Origin: CAYSEW01 sp964430245
Lineage (GTDB): Bacteria > Bacteroidota > Bacteroidia > Flavobacteriales_D > Parvicellaceae
Direction of reading: 5' to 3'
Length of the DNA stretch: 64,000 bases
Assembly: GCA_964430245.1 (NCBI GenBank)
Contig: CAYSEW010000006.1
Coordinates: forward strand, 1-64,000
Notes under the pieces: model-generated
Told to the model about the DNA's origin: nothing
Database searches by the model: none
The model's input: the letters and a program-made list of their open reading frames with translations, nothing else
Position numbers and translations under genes: made by a program
In this document: positions 25,401 to 34,941 of the stretch, piece by piece
How the letters are laid out: every line of letters starts with the position of its first letter
Numbering within the stretch: position 1 is the first letter of the stretch

Positions 25401-26789
25401 ATGAAAATTAGTTGGATTAGAAAATCAAGTCAAACAATCTTAACCTTAGTTATTATTTTTATTGGCTCTTGCGTATATTCTCAAGATCCTGAAATAATTG
25501 AAGAAGAGAATCAAGAAGAGGTCTTAGATGGCGAAAAATTATTCAAGCAAAATTGTGCTTCCTGTCATAACCCAGTTAAAAATTCAACAGGGCCAAAGCT
25601 TCAAGGTGCTAAACAAAAATGGATAGACGCTGGTGAAGGTGAGTTAATATATGAATGGGTAAAAAATCCAGCTGCACTTAAAAATTCCAATAAGTCAACC
25701 ATGGCTAATAAGATTTGGGATTTTGACCCAACAGCTATGACGCCTCAAAACTTATCAAAAGCTGAAGCAGATGCTGTTTTTAAATATGTAGATTCTTATA
25801 AAGCTCCAGTTGTTTCAACTGAAAGTGCTAGTGGATCAGGAGAAGTATCGGATAATTCAGGGGCATATTGGTGGTGGATAATTGCAGGTTTATTAGTAAT
25901 TGTAATTTTCTCCACTCTTGGTTCTAGAAGACAATTGTCTTATTTAGTTGCTAAACAGGAAGGAAAGGAGATTCAACCCAATAAATCTATTGGAGAAAAT
26001 ATAAGAGCATGGTGTTTAAGGAATTGGTTTACAACTGTTTTAATATTAGTAGTTTTATTAATTACTGGAGGAGTTGAGCTATTCAATAGATTATATCAAG
26101 TGGGTGTATTCGAAGACTATCAACCCTCTCAACCAATTGCTTATTCACATAAATTGCATGCAGGTGACCTAGGCATAGATTGTAAATATTGCCATCACTC
26201 TGCAGAAAAGTCTAAACATGCTGGTATCCCTTCTATAAATGTTTGTATGAATTGTCATAAAACTGTGCATGAAGGACCTGTAACTAAAAAAGGCGAGATT
26301 GCTAAAATTCATAAAGCTGCTGGTTATAATGCAGAAATAAAGGATTATAATAAAGATGAAAATAATGAACGAATAGAAGGATCACCTATTGTGTGGAATA
26401 AAGCACACAATTTACCAGACCATGTATTCTTTAGCCATTCTCAGCACGTCCATCCAAATACTGGAAATATAGATTGTAGGCAATGTCATGGGCATGTAGA
26501 AACTTATACTTTAGGCAGAGTGTCTTCTACTGATGAGATTAATGAATATGCAAAAACACAAGAAGGAATGGATAGAGGGATTATTGAGTTAACAAGACCT
26601 TTATTAACTATGGGTTGGTGTATTGAATGTCATAATAAAAAAGAGATTGACCTTAATAGTACAGAATATTATGTGGAAATGCATAACAGGTTAAAAAATA
26701 GACCTGATGTTATGAGAAATATTTATAAGGATAAAAAAGTAACTGTACGTGAAATGGGTGGATGGGAATGTGCAAAATGTCATTATTGA
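25401..26789 (+). CDS. actA: Alternative complex III multiheme cytochrome c subunit ActA
   Basis: Electron-carrying subunit of quinol:cytochrome c oxidoreductase. The 462-residue protein has six CxxCH heme sites: C52-H56 in an N-terminal cytochrome c domain, then 261-265, 282-286, 359-363, 407-411 and 457-461 in the pentaheme part. A signal peptide precedes the first domain (IIFIGSCVYSQ), and hydrophobic spans lie at about 156-171 and 210-223. The N-terminal domain has a candidate axial Met in TAMTPQNLS (about M113). First gene of actABCDEF-cox. ActA is usually described by its five hemes, so the sixth site marks an added monoheme domain. Confidence 0.93.
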   Translation: MKISWIRKSSQTILTLVIIFIGSCVYSQDPEIIEEENQEEVLDGEKLFKQNCASCHNPVKNSTGPKLQGAKQKWIDAGEGELIYEWVKNPAALKNSNKSTMANKIWDFDPTAMTPQNLSKAEADAVFKYVDSYKAPVVSTESASGSGEVSDNSGAYWWWIIAGLLVIVIFSTLGSRRQLSYLVAKQEGKEIQPNKSIGENIRAWCLRNWFTTVLILVVLLITGGVELFNRLYQVGVFEDYQPSQPIAYSHKLHAGDLGIDCKYCHHSAEKSKHAGIPSINVCMNCHKTVHEGPVTKKGEIAKIHKAAGYNAEIKDYNKDENNERIEGSPIVWNKAHNLPDHVFFSHSQHVHPNTGNIDCRQCHGHVETYTLGRVSSTDEINEYAKTQEGMDRGIIELTRPLLTMGWCIECHNKKEIDLNSTEYYVEMHNRLKNRPDVMRNIYKDKKVTVREMGGWECAKCHY

Positions 26790-26810
26790 TATAGAATTCT
26801 TAATAAGACT

Positions 26811-29800
26811 ATGAGTGTAAAGAAAACATATTGGAAAGGCTTATCGGAAAAGAATCAAACTCCAGAATTTGTTGAGGCAAATTCAAAAGAGTTTCAAGAG
26901 GACCTTCCAATAGATCAATTTATTGGTGGAGAAGACGTAGATCAATTTAAAACTCCAAGAAGAGACTTTTTGAAGTACATGGGATTTAGTGTTGCAGCAG
27001 CAACTTTAGCTTCATGTGAAGCCCCAGTTATTAAATCCATACCTTACACCAATAAGCCAGAAGAAATTACTCCAGGAGTTGCTAATTGGTACAGAAGTGC
27101 ATTTTATGATGGTTCTGATTTCTCTAATGTTCTTGTTAAAACTAGAGAAGCTAGACCAATATGGTTAAAAGGGGTGAAAGAAGGATACGCAAAGGGTGGT
27201 ATTACTCCTAGGATCAGTACATCTATATTAAACCTATACAATAGCTCAAGATTAAATGGACCTTTAGCAAATGGTAAAGAATCTTCTTGGGAATCAGTAG
27301 ATAAAAACATTAAGTCAGAATTAAATAAAATTGCTTCATCTGGTGGAAATATTAGAATTTTATCTAATACTATTATTTCTCCATCAACTCATAAGGTAAT
27401 CGGTGAATTTAAAGAGGCTTTTGGTTCTAATGTTGAGCATGTTCAATATGATCCAATTTCATATAATGGAATTAGAAAAGCTAACGAGGCATCTTTTGGT
27501 GCAGATTTTTTACCTGACTATCATTTTGATAAAGCAAAAGTTATTGTAAGCATTAATGCTGATTTTATTGCTAATTGGATCATGCCAACAAAATATGGTG
27601 TAGATTACAGTAAAACACGAAAGCCAGAAAATGATTGGATGTCTAAACATTACCAATTTGAATCTGTTCTTTCATTAACAGGGTCAAATGCAGACTATAG
27701 AGCTCAGATAAAACCTTCACAGGAGGGAATAGTTGCTTCAACTATTTTGAATGCGCTTGAAGGTGGGAAATTAGACGCTTCATTAGGAGAAAATTTAGTT
27801 GCAAGAATTCAAGAATTAGCTGATGTTTTAAAACCTTTTAAGAATAAAGGTGAAACATTGGTTGTTTCTGGATCTAATAATTCATCTGTTCAAATGATCG
27901 TTAATAAGATCAATGATGTTTTAGGTAATTATGGCTCTACAATTGATGCAAATAATTCTTTGAATGTTTTCAATGGTGATGATTCAGCAGTTGAAACTTT
28001 AGTAAAAGATGTTAACGCAGGTAAAGTAGATGCCCTGTTAGTATATGGCTCTAACCCTGTATATTCTTTACCAAACGGTGCTGCTTTTGCAGAAGCCCTA
28101 GGAAAAGTTAAATTAACTATTTCTTTTTCAGAATATGCAGATGAAACAGCAACTAAGTGTACTTATGTTTGTCCAGATCATAATTATTTAGAATCATGGA
28201 ATGATTTAATGCCTACTAAAGGACATTATGCATTACAACAACCTGTTATTACTCCTTTATACGATACACGCCAGGCTCAAGAATCTTTAATGGTTTGGGC
28301 TGGAAATGCATCAAGAGGAGATGGAGAAAGTACCGAATATTATGATGTTTTACAAACTAATGCTGAGCAGTTAGGATTAGAATGGAACTGGTCAGTGCAT
28401 GATGGATTTAATGAGGTCAATTCAAATAATTCAAGTAGTATTGAATTTAAAGGAGATCTTAATAATGCTTTATCTACAATTAAAAAAGCAGCTGAAAATA
28501 CAGGAACATGGGAATTTATTGCTTATCAAAAAGAATTAGGGGCTGGTCAATATGCTGCTAATGCATGGCTTCAAGAGCTTCCAGATGCAGTAACAAAAGT
28601 TGTATGGGATAACTATATCACTATGGCACCATCCGATTGTTATAAAACTTTTGGTATAGATACAGACAATCCTAAATCTGCTTGGGATGGAGTTCATTTA
28701 GGACAAGAAGAACCAGCGTATGTTGCTACTGTAAAAGTAGGTGAGCAGTCTTTGAAATTACCAGTTTATCCATTACCAGGACAAGCAGCTGGAACCATTG
28801 GTATTTCTTTTGGTTATGGTCGAGGAGAGAACCAAGAAAATATTGGTAAAGCAGCTTATCAGGTTGGAGAATATGGCGATTACTTAGAAGAAAAGGGAAA
28901 AAAAGTACCAGTAGGTGGTAATGTATATAAATTCACTTCATTTAAAGATGGTGAAATTGTTTATGCTGGACCAGCAGAGCTTTCAGTGAATGATGAAAAA
29001 TATGCTTTAGCATGTACACAAACACATCATACAATCATGGGAAGAACTTCTATTCTAAAGGAGACTACCTATGATGTTTACACTGATCCTGCTACTCAAA
29101 AAGAAGATTATAATCCTTCACATGTATTACACAGTCATGCAGAAGGTGGTCATTCTACAGTAGATGCTACAGATATTTCATTGTGGGATGAACATCCAGT
29201 AGAACATGTTGGTCATAGATGGGGAATGTCAATAGACCTTTCATCTTGTAATGGATGTGGTGTTTGTATTACATCTTGTCACTCAGAAAATAATGTTCCT
29301 GTAGTTGGTAAAGATGAGGTTAGAAGGTCAAGAGATATGCAATGGTTACGTATGGACCGTTATTTTACTTCAATCGAAGATGATAATAGAAATGCTTGGC
29401 AATCAAATAAAAGAGAAGGTAGTTTTGATTATGATAAAATGGAGGTTCCTGAGGATAATCCTGCAGTGATGTTCATGCCCATGTTATGTCAACATTGTAA
29501 TCATGCACCATGTGAAACTGTTTGCCCTGTTGCAGCTACAACTCATAGCAATGAAGGGCTGAACATGATGGCATACAATAGATGTATTGGAACAAGATAT
29601 TGTGGTAATAACTGCCCTTATAAAGTAAGGAGATTCAATTGGTTCAACTATAGAGACTATCGTAAATTCAAAAGTATTAATCCTACACAAGATGAAATGG
29701 CTAGGATGGTGTTAAATCCAGATGTAGTTGTAAGATCTAGAGGGGTGATGGAAAAATGTAGTTTCTGTGTTCAAAGAATCCAAGAAGGTAAATTAAATGC

Positions 29801-30023
29801 TAAAAAAGAGGCAAGACCAGTTGTAGATGGTGATGTAGTTACGGCATGTGCGGATGCTTGTCCTAATGGTTGTATTACTTTTGGAGACTGGAATGATACA
29901 TCTTCTGAAATTAGAAGAATAACCGATCTTGATACTAATGAGACTAATAGATCTTATCAAGCATTAGAAGAAGTAGGTGTTAAGCCGAATGTTTGGTATC
30001 AATTAAAGGTAAGAAATACATGA
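26811..30023 (+). CDS. actB: Alternative complex III iron-sulfur subunit ActB (TAT-exported)
   Basis: A 1070-residue fusion of a molybdopterin-oxidoreductase-like half and a ferredoxin-like half. A twin-arginine motif (RRDFLKYMG, about residues 47-55) is followed by LASCE, so it is probably a TAT-exported lipoprotein. The C-terminal part has the cysteine clusters CNGCGVCITSC, CQHCNHAPCETVC, CIGTRYCGNNC, CSFC and CADACPNGC, sufficient for four iron-sulfur clusters. By analogy with characterised complexes the first half does not bind molybdenum cofactor. It follows actA by 21 bases. Confidence 0.93.
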   Translation: MSVKKTYWKGLSEKNQTPEFVEANSKEFQEDLPIDQFIGGEDVDQFKTPRRDFLKYMGFSVAAATLASCEAPVIKSIPYTNKPEEITPGVANWYRSAFYDGSDFSNVLVKTREARPIWLKGVKEGYAKGGITPRISTSILNLYNSSRLNGPLANGKESSWESVDKNIKSELNKIASSGGNIRILSNTIISPSTHKVIGEFKEAFGSNVEHVQYDPISYNGIRKANEASFGADFLPDYHFDKAKVIVSINADFIANWIMPTKYGVDYSKTRKPENDWMSKHYQFESVLSLTGSNADYRAQIKPSQEGIVASTILNALEGGKLDASLGENLVARIQELADVLKPFKNKGETLVVSGSNNSSVQMIVNKINDVLGNYGSTIDANNSLNVFNGDDSAVETLVKDVNAGKVDALLVYGSNPVYSLPNGAAFAEALGKVKLTISFSEYADETATKCTYVCPDHNYLESWNDLMPTKGHYALQQPVITPLYDTRQAQESLMVWAGNASRGDGESTEYYDVLQTNAEQLGLEWNWSVHDGFNEVNSNNSSSIEFKGDLNNALSTIKKAAENTGTWEFIAYQKELGAGQYAANAWLQELPDAVTKVVWDNYITMAPSDCYKTFGIDTDNPKSAWDGVHLGQEEPAYVATVKVGEQSLKLPVYPLPGQAAGTIGISFGYGRGENQENIGKAAYQVGEYGDYLEEKGKKVPVGGNVYKFTSFKDGEIVYAGPAELSVNDEKYALACTQTHHTIMGRTSILKETTYDVYTDPATQKEDYNPSHVLHSHAEGGHSTVDATDISLWDEHPVEHVGHRWGMSIDLSSCNGCGVCITSCHSENNVPVVGKDEVRRSRDMQWLRMDRYFTSIEDDNRNAWQSNKREGSFDYDKMEVPEDNPAVMFMPMLCQHCNHAPCETVCPVAATTHSNEGLNMMAYNRCIGTRYCGNNCPYKVRRFNWFNYRDYRKFKSINPTQDEMARMVLNPDVVVRSRGVMEKCSFCVQRIQEGKLNAKKEARPVVDGDVVTACADACPNGCITFGDWNDTSSEIRRITDLDTNETNRSYQALEEVGVKPNVWYQLKVRNT

Positions 30024-30047
30024 TCAATAATTATAAAATAGTAGTTG

Positions 30048-31457
30048 ATGCATAAAGAAGCAGATATTAGAAAACCGTTAATCTTAGGTGATAAAACCTA
30101 TCGTGATATTACGGATGATATCATCAGGCCTATAGAAAGCAAGGCTCCTAAAGCATGGTATATACTTATACTACTCTCAGGAATACTAGCTTTATGGGGA
30201 ATTGGCTGTATAGTTTATTTGTTAGGTACAGGTGTTGGGGTCTGGGGATTAAATAAAACAGTTGAATGGGCATGGGACATTACTAATTTTGTATGGTGGG
30301 TTGGAATTGGTCATGCAGGAACTTTGATATCAGCAGTACTTTTATTATTTCGTCAGAAATGGAGATTTGCTATTAATAGAGCAGCAGAGGCAATGACAAT
30401 ATTTGCTGTAATGATGGCAGGATTATTTCCATTGATTCACATGGGAAGATTATGGGTTGGATATTGGGTTTTCCCTCTACCTAATCAATTTGGTTCTATG
30501 TGGGTGAACTTTAACTCACCTCTTCTTTGGGATGTTTTTGCAATATCTACTTACTTCTCTGTATCATTGGTTTTTTGGTACATTGGGTTATTACCAGATT
30601 TTGGTACCATTAGAGATAGAGTAACTAAACCATTGGCTAAGAAAGTATATGGAATTTTAAGCTTTGGCTGGACTGGTGATGCAAAAGCATGGAATAGATT
30701 TGAATTGGTTTCTTTAGTTCTAGCAGGGTTAGCTACTCCATTAGTATTTTCAGTTCACTCTATTGTATCTTTTGATTTTGCCACTTCTATTGTACCTGGT
30801 TGGCATACTACTATATTCCCACCTTATTTTGTTTCTGGAGCGGTATTCTCTGGTTTTGCAATGGTACAAACGCTAATGCTTGTATTGAGAAAAGCATATA
30901 AGTTAGAAGCTTATTTACATGTAAAACATGTCGAATACATGAACATTGTTATCATTGTAACTGGCTCTATTGTAGGTGTAGCTTATATTACTGAATTATT
31001 TGTTTCATGGTATTCTGGAGTTGAATATGAATCTTATGCATTTTTAAATAGAGCAACTGGTCCTTATTGGTGGGCTTATTGGAGTATGATGACCTGTAAT
31101 GTAATCTCGCCTCAACTTTTCTGGTTTAAAAAATTAAGAACAAGTTTAGTTTTCTCATTTTTCATGTCCCTTATTATTAATATTGGAATGTGGTTCGAAA
31201 GATTTGTGATTATAGTTACTTCTATACATCGTGATTATGTCCCATCTTCATGGACTTATTTCCACCCTACATGGGTAGATATTGGAGTCTTTATGGGGAC
31301 ATTGGGAATCTTTTTCACTTTGTATTTATTATTCTCAAGATATTTCCCTGTTTTACCTATAGCAGAATTAAAATCGATCTTGAAAAGCTCAAGTGAAAGC
31401 TATAAAGAAGGATTTGGTCATGGTAAGGGTTATTGGGATAAACAATTAGAACATTAA
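30048..31457 (+). CDS. actC: Alternative complex III membrane subunit ActC (NrfD/PsrC family)
   Basis: A polytopic quinol-binding subunit of 469 residues with about ten hydrophobic spans. Typical NrfD features are VWWVGIGHAGTLISA, the segment after FPLIHMGRLW, and HSIVSFDFATSIVPGWH. In ACIII structures this subunit holds the quinol site near the periplasmic side. The ATG at 30048 is preferred to the adjoining TTG. It lies 24 bases after actB. Confidence 0.93.
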   Translation: MHKEADIRKPLILGDKTYRDITDDIIRPIESKAPKAWYILILLSGILALWGIGCIVYLLGTGVGVWGLNKTVEWAWDITNFVWWVGIGHAGTLISAVLLLFRQKWRFAINRAAEAMTIFAVMMAGLFPLIHMGRLWVGYWVFPLPNQFGSMWVNFNSPLLWDVFAISTYFSVSLVFWYIGLLPDFGTIRDRVTKPLAKKVYGILSFGWTGDAKAWNRFELVSLVLAGLATPLVFSVHSIVSFDFATSIVPGWHTTIFPPYFVSGAVFSGFAMVQTLMLVLRKAYKLEAYLHVKHVEYMNIVIIVTGSIVGVAYITELFVSWYSGVEYESYAFLNRATGPYWWAYWSMMTCNVISPQLFWFKKLRTSLVFSFFMSLIINIGMWFERFVIIVTSIHRDYVPSSWTYFHPTWVDIGVFMGTLGIFFTLYLLFSRYFPVLPIAELKSILKSSSESYKEGFGHGKGYWDKQLEH

Positions 31458-31469
31458 AACAAATAAATT

Positions 31470-32006
31470 ATGGAAGAAAAAGTAATTTATGCGATGTATG
31501 ATGATGATGACGTTCTTAAGCAAGGGGCTAAAGAATTAGTTAAAAAGGGTGTTCATGTTGCAGATGTTTTTTCCCCATTTCCTGTTCATGGTATAGATCC
31601 AATTATTGGTGTAAAACCTACTAGATTAGGTATTGCTGCCTTTTTATATGGAATTACTGGAACTATGTTAGCAGCAATAGGGCTTAGGTATTTTATGATT
31701 ATTGATTGGCCTATGAACATAGGAGGTAAACCTAACTTTTCTTTAATGGACAACATTTTGTCATTCATTCCTATCTTTTTTGAGTTTACAGTATTGTGTG
31801 CAGCTCATGGTATGGCAATTACCTACCTGCTAAGAAATAAAACATTGCCAGGCATGCCTGCAAGAAACCCTGACCCAAGAACAACAGATGATAAATTTGT
31901 TATGGAAATTAGAATGAGTGAAAATAGTAAATTCTCTAATGATGAATTAACTAAAATGGTAAAGGGTACAGGGATAATTGAAATTGAAGAAAAAGTAATT
32001 AAATGA
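31470..32006 (+). CDS. actD: Alternative complex III subunit ActD (DUF3341)
   Basis: A small membrane subunit of 178 residues with a soluble N-terminal domain (VIYAMYDDDDVLKQGAKEL) and two hydrophobic hairpin spans (about 54-76 and 96-118) with ending FELTVLCAAHGMA-like sequence before the second ends. This is the DUF3341 pattern. It starts 12 bases after actC, and its TGA overlaps a possible ATG of actE as ATGA. Confidence 0.92.
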   Translation: MEEKVIYAMYDDDDVLKQGAKELVKKGVHVADVFSPFPVHGIDPIIGVKPTRLGIAAFLYGITGTMLAAIGLRYFMIIDWPMNIGGKPNFSLMDNILSFIPIFFEFTVLCAAHGMAITYLLRNKTLPGMPARNPDPRTTDDKFVMEIRMSENSKFSNDELTKMVKGTGIIEIEEKVIK

Positions 32007-32023
32007 TAAATGAACATCTTATT

Positions 32024-32755
32024 ATGAAATTGTTCAATACACATAAACTGATAATTTTAAGCACTTTCGTGATCTTAATTACGTCATGTACAAAGCATCC
32101 CGACAGCCCTGGATATGAATATGTTTGGGACATGTATCGTTCACAAGCTATAGAAGCTTATGTAGATTATGGTCTTGTAGGCGATGTGGAGCATCCAGAA
32201 TTAAAGTCTAAAATGTCTGCTAGAAATCCAGTAAAAGGTTCTATTCAATATATAGAGGATAGAAACATGGCTGAAATTTTTATGCCTTTTAATTATGGTG
32301 AAGGAGAAGAGGAAAGAGAAAGAGCAGGCAGAGAAGTTGCAATTCCAGGATACTATATTTCGGATACTTTAATTGCTGCCGAAAATCTTGCAGAAGGAAA
32401 AAGACTTTATGATCTTATGTGTACACATTGTCATGGAGCAAAAGGTGATGGCGATGGTAAAGTAATTACTGTCGGTGGTTATCCTAGTGAACCACCTGCA
32501 TATAACACTTTAAAAGACAGAACTTTGGGCTCTATCTTTCATACTATAACACATGGTAAAAATGCAATGGGTTCGCATGCATCTCAATTAGATAAAGACC
32601 AAAGGTGGAAAGTTGCTATGTATGTGAGAACTTTACAATTAGGAGATTTAAAAATAGAAGAACTAAAAGATCAGAATACTTTACCTTCGGTTTCTAGTGA
32701 CACTTTATCAACAGATGTCATGGCTTCTGATGTAAATAATGAGAATTCAAATTAA
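32024..32755 (+). CDS. actE: Alternative complex III monoheme cytochrome c lipoprotein ActE
   Basis: Monoheme cytochrome c of the complex. From ATG 32024 the protein has 243 residues with a lipobox ITSC (Cys at about 22) and one heme site CTHCH (about 133-137) followed by GAKGDGDG, with a candidate axial Met in NAMGSHASQL. An upstream in-frame ATG at 32003 overlaps the actD stop (ATGA) and would add seven residues; it may be the coupled start. Inferred role: electron transfer from ActA to the downstream oxidase. Confidence 0.9.
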   Translation: MKLFNTHKLIILSTFVILITSCTKHPDSPGYEYVWDMYRSQAIEAYVDYGLVGDVEHPELKSKMSARNPVKGSIQYIEDRNMAEIFMPFNYGEGEEERERAGREVAIPGYYISDTLIAAENLAEGKRLYDLMCTHCHGAKGDGDGKVITVGGYPSEPPAYNTLKDRTLGSIFHTITHGKNAMGSHASQLDKDQRWKVAMYVRTLQLGDLKIEELKDQNTLPSVSSDTLSTDVMASDVNNENSN

Positions 32756-32767
32756 TGGTTGAAAAAG

Positions 32768-34921
32768 ATGGAGTATCAAATTTCAAATAGAGCAAAAAAG
32801 GTAACATTAGGACTAGCAGTCTTAGGATTGATTATGTTGGTTTTTGGTTTTTTTCAACAGAAAGATTATATATATGTCGATGAAGTAATAGATGAGCATA
32901 GTCTGACTATAAAGTATAATGGAGAAGTTACTAAAGAGAAGGAAAATACTTTAAAAGAAAAGATTAAAAGCTCTATGGAAAAAAAGGGCTATAGTGTAAC
33001 AATTGAAAAAGTTGACGCTCACCATGGTCACGAAGAACATGCTGAAGAAAGTGAAGAGCACGAAGAAGGTCCAGTTGTAATAAATAAAGAACTCTCAGAC
33101 TCTAGCTATTTTATAGGCTTAGAGGAATTTGAACCTTCATCTGCATCAGATATTGATCAAATGTTGAATTCAGTTAGTATTGATGGTGGATATGAAGGAC
33201 AGGTTTCAGGTAAGTTACACGCTGTATGTCAAAAGGCTGGTTGTTGGATTACAATGCAATCTTCTAATGAGGAAGAGATACGTATCTTTTTTAAAGATCA
33301 TTTTACTATTCCTATTGAGACACCTATAGGAACTGAAGTTGTAATAAATGGTATTGCTGAAGCTGATACTTTTACTGTTGATTTTCAAAAGCATTTATTA
33401 GATGACTCAAGAGAAGCAGGAAATGACGTTTCAGAAGAAGAATACAATGCTATTACTGAAGATAAGATTGAAATTTCTTTTGAAGCAACTGGTATAATTA
33501 TTTATAATACAAGTGAAAAACATGATCATTCAGACCATGAAGGACATGATCACGCAGAAGAAGAGCATGACCAAGCAGATGGTGATAAACATGCTCACCA
33601 TGGACCAACAATATGGTTAGTTCACCTTAGTCATAAAGAAGAAGCTCATTCTGATGAGGAGAGCAGTGAGCATGCTGATGAGGAAGGTCATAGTCATTCA
33701 GAAGGTGAAGCTCACGACCATGATGAATCTGAACATGCACATGAAGAAAGTGCTCATCATGCAATTGGTCACGGACATGACGCCCCTCCAGCTGACATGT
33801 TAGCTAAAATGATAGAGTCTGGTGAAATTTCATTTTTTGATACTCATTATAGAAGATTTTGGTCGAATTTATTAATTAACGGATTTTTCTTTTTTGGGAT
33901 AGCATTAGGAGCATTGTTTTACTTGGCGCTTCATTATGCTACAGAATCAGGGTGGGGAGTTGTTTTATTAAGAGTAATGGAAGGTATTATGTCGGCTATG
34001 CCAATAGGAATGGCTGTACTAGCAGTTGTGTTTATAGCTGGAACTTTAGAATGGCATCATATTTATCCATGGATGATAGGAGAAACAGTTGAAGCTGATG
34101 ATATTATATATGGAAAAACAGCTTATTTAAATAAGCCTTTCTTTTGGATAAGAGTAGTTGTTTATTTTGCAACCTTCTATTTATTCATGAAATGGTTCAA
34201 GAAAAAATCTCGTCAGGAAGATCAAGATGGTGGGACAGATACACATTTTAAAATGTATAGAAGAGGGGCATTATTCTTAGTATTCTTTGCAGTATTTTCT
34301 TCAACAATGTCTTGGGATTTTATTATGTCGATTGATACTCATTGGTACAGTACACTTTTTGGATGGTATGTGTTTTCAGGAATTTGGTTAAGTGGTATGG
34401 TAATGGTGATGATGGTAACACTTTATTTAAGAAAAAGAGGGTTTTTACCACATGTTAACGAAAGCCATATTCATGATGTAGGTAAATGGATGTTTGCATT
34501 GAGTTTCTTATGGAGTTATTTATGGTTCTCACAGTTCATGCTATATTGGTATGCTAATATACCTGAAGAGGTTCATTATTTTTATGAAAGAATCCATAAT
34601 TATAAGTTCATTTATTTTGGAACCTTCTTTATAAATTTTGTTTTCCCAATGGTGTTTTTAATGTCAAGGGATACAAAGAGGTCATCAGGATATTTAATTG
34701 TTATTGGGTTAATTATTTTTATAGGGCATTGGTTAGATGTGTTCAATATGGTAATGCCAGGAACTTTATTTGATCAATGGGGATTTGGGTTACTAGAAAT
34801 TGGAATGTTCTTAATATTCCTAGGGGTATTTGTTTATGCTGTACTTAGGTCTATTGCTAAGGCACCATTATTACAGAAAAACCACCCATATTTAGAAGAA
34901 AGTAAACACCATGATTATTAA
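32768..34921 (+). CDS. actF: Alternative complex III subunit ActF with inserted DUF4920-like domain and His-rich linkers
   Basis: ActF, the second NrfD-like membrane subunit, begins with one membrane span (about residues 11-29) and has its polytopic core from about 350 to the C-terminus (THYRRFWSNLL onward). Between them lies a long extra region: a DUF4920-like domain (about 110-247) with the pair VCQKAGCWITM and the later HLLDDSREAG and IEISFEATGII, flanked by histidine-rich acidic segments (about 85-99 and 251-337). At about 717 residues the protein is much longer than the 450-480 I expect for ActF. A TTG at 32759 is an alternative start. The added region should be periplasmic and may bind metal. 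Confidence 0.85.
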   Translation: MEYQISNRAKKVTLGLAVLGLIMLVFGFFQQKDYIYVDEVIDEHSLTIKYNGEVTKEKENTLKEKIKSSMEKKGYSVTIEKVDAHHGHEEHAEESEEHEEGPVVINKELSDSSYFIGLEEFEPSSASDIDQMLNSVSIDGGYEGQVSGKLHAVCQKAGCWITMQSSNEEEIRIFFKDHFTIPIETPIGTEVVINGIAEADTFTVDFQKHLLDDSREAGNDVSEEEYNAITEDKIEISFEATGIIIYNTSEKHDHSDHEGHDHAEEEHDQADGDKHAHHGPTIWLVHLSHKEEAHSDEESSEHADEEGHSHSEGEAHDHDESEHAHEESAHHAIGHGHDAPPADMLAKMIESGEISFFDTHYRRFWSNLLINGFFFFGIALGALFYLALHYATESGWGVVLLRVMEGIMSAMPIGMAVLAVVFIAGTLEWHHIYPWMIGETVEADDIIYGKTAYLNKPFFWIRVVVYFATFYLFMKWFKKKSRQEDQDGGTDTHFKMYRRGALFLVFFAVFSSTMSWDFIMSIDTHWYSTLFGWYVFSGIWLSGMVMVMMVTLYLRKRGFLPHVNESHIHDVGKWMFALSFLWSYLWFSQFMLYWYANIPEEVHYFYERIHNYKFIYFGTFFINFVFPMVFLMSRDTKRSSGYLIVIGLIIFIGHWLDVFNMVMPGTLFDQWGFGLLEIGMFLIFLGVFVYAVLRSIAKAPLLQKNHPYLEESKHHDY

Positions 34922-34941
34922 TTAAAAGTATATTCATTCTA

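Noticed and set aside
26811..30023. ActB as a formate dehydrogenase or other molybdoenzyme
   Set aside because: The gene lies in a complete actABCDEF order and has the fused Fe-S half; ActB proteins have a molybdopterin-like fold without the cofactor.
32768..34921. ActF extra region as an assembly or frame artefact
   Set aside because: The frame is continuous, the inserted part has its own conserved-looking motifs, and the spacing to neighbouring genes is normal for the operon.
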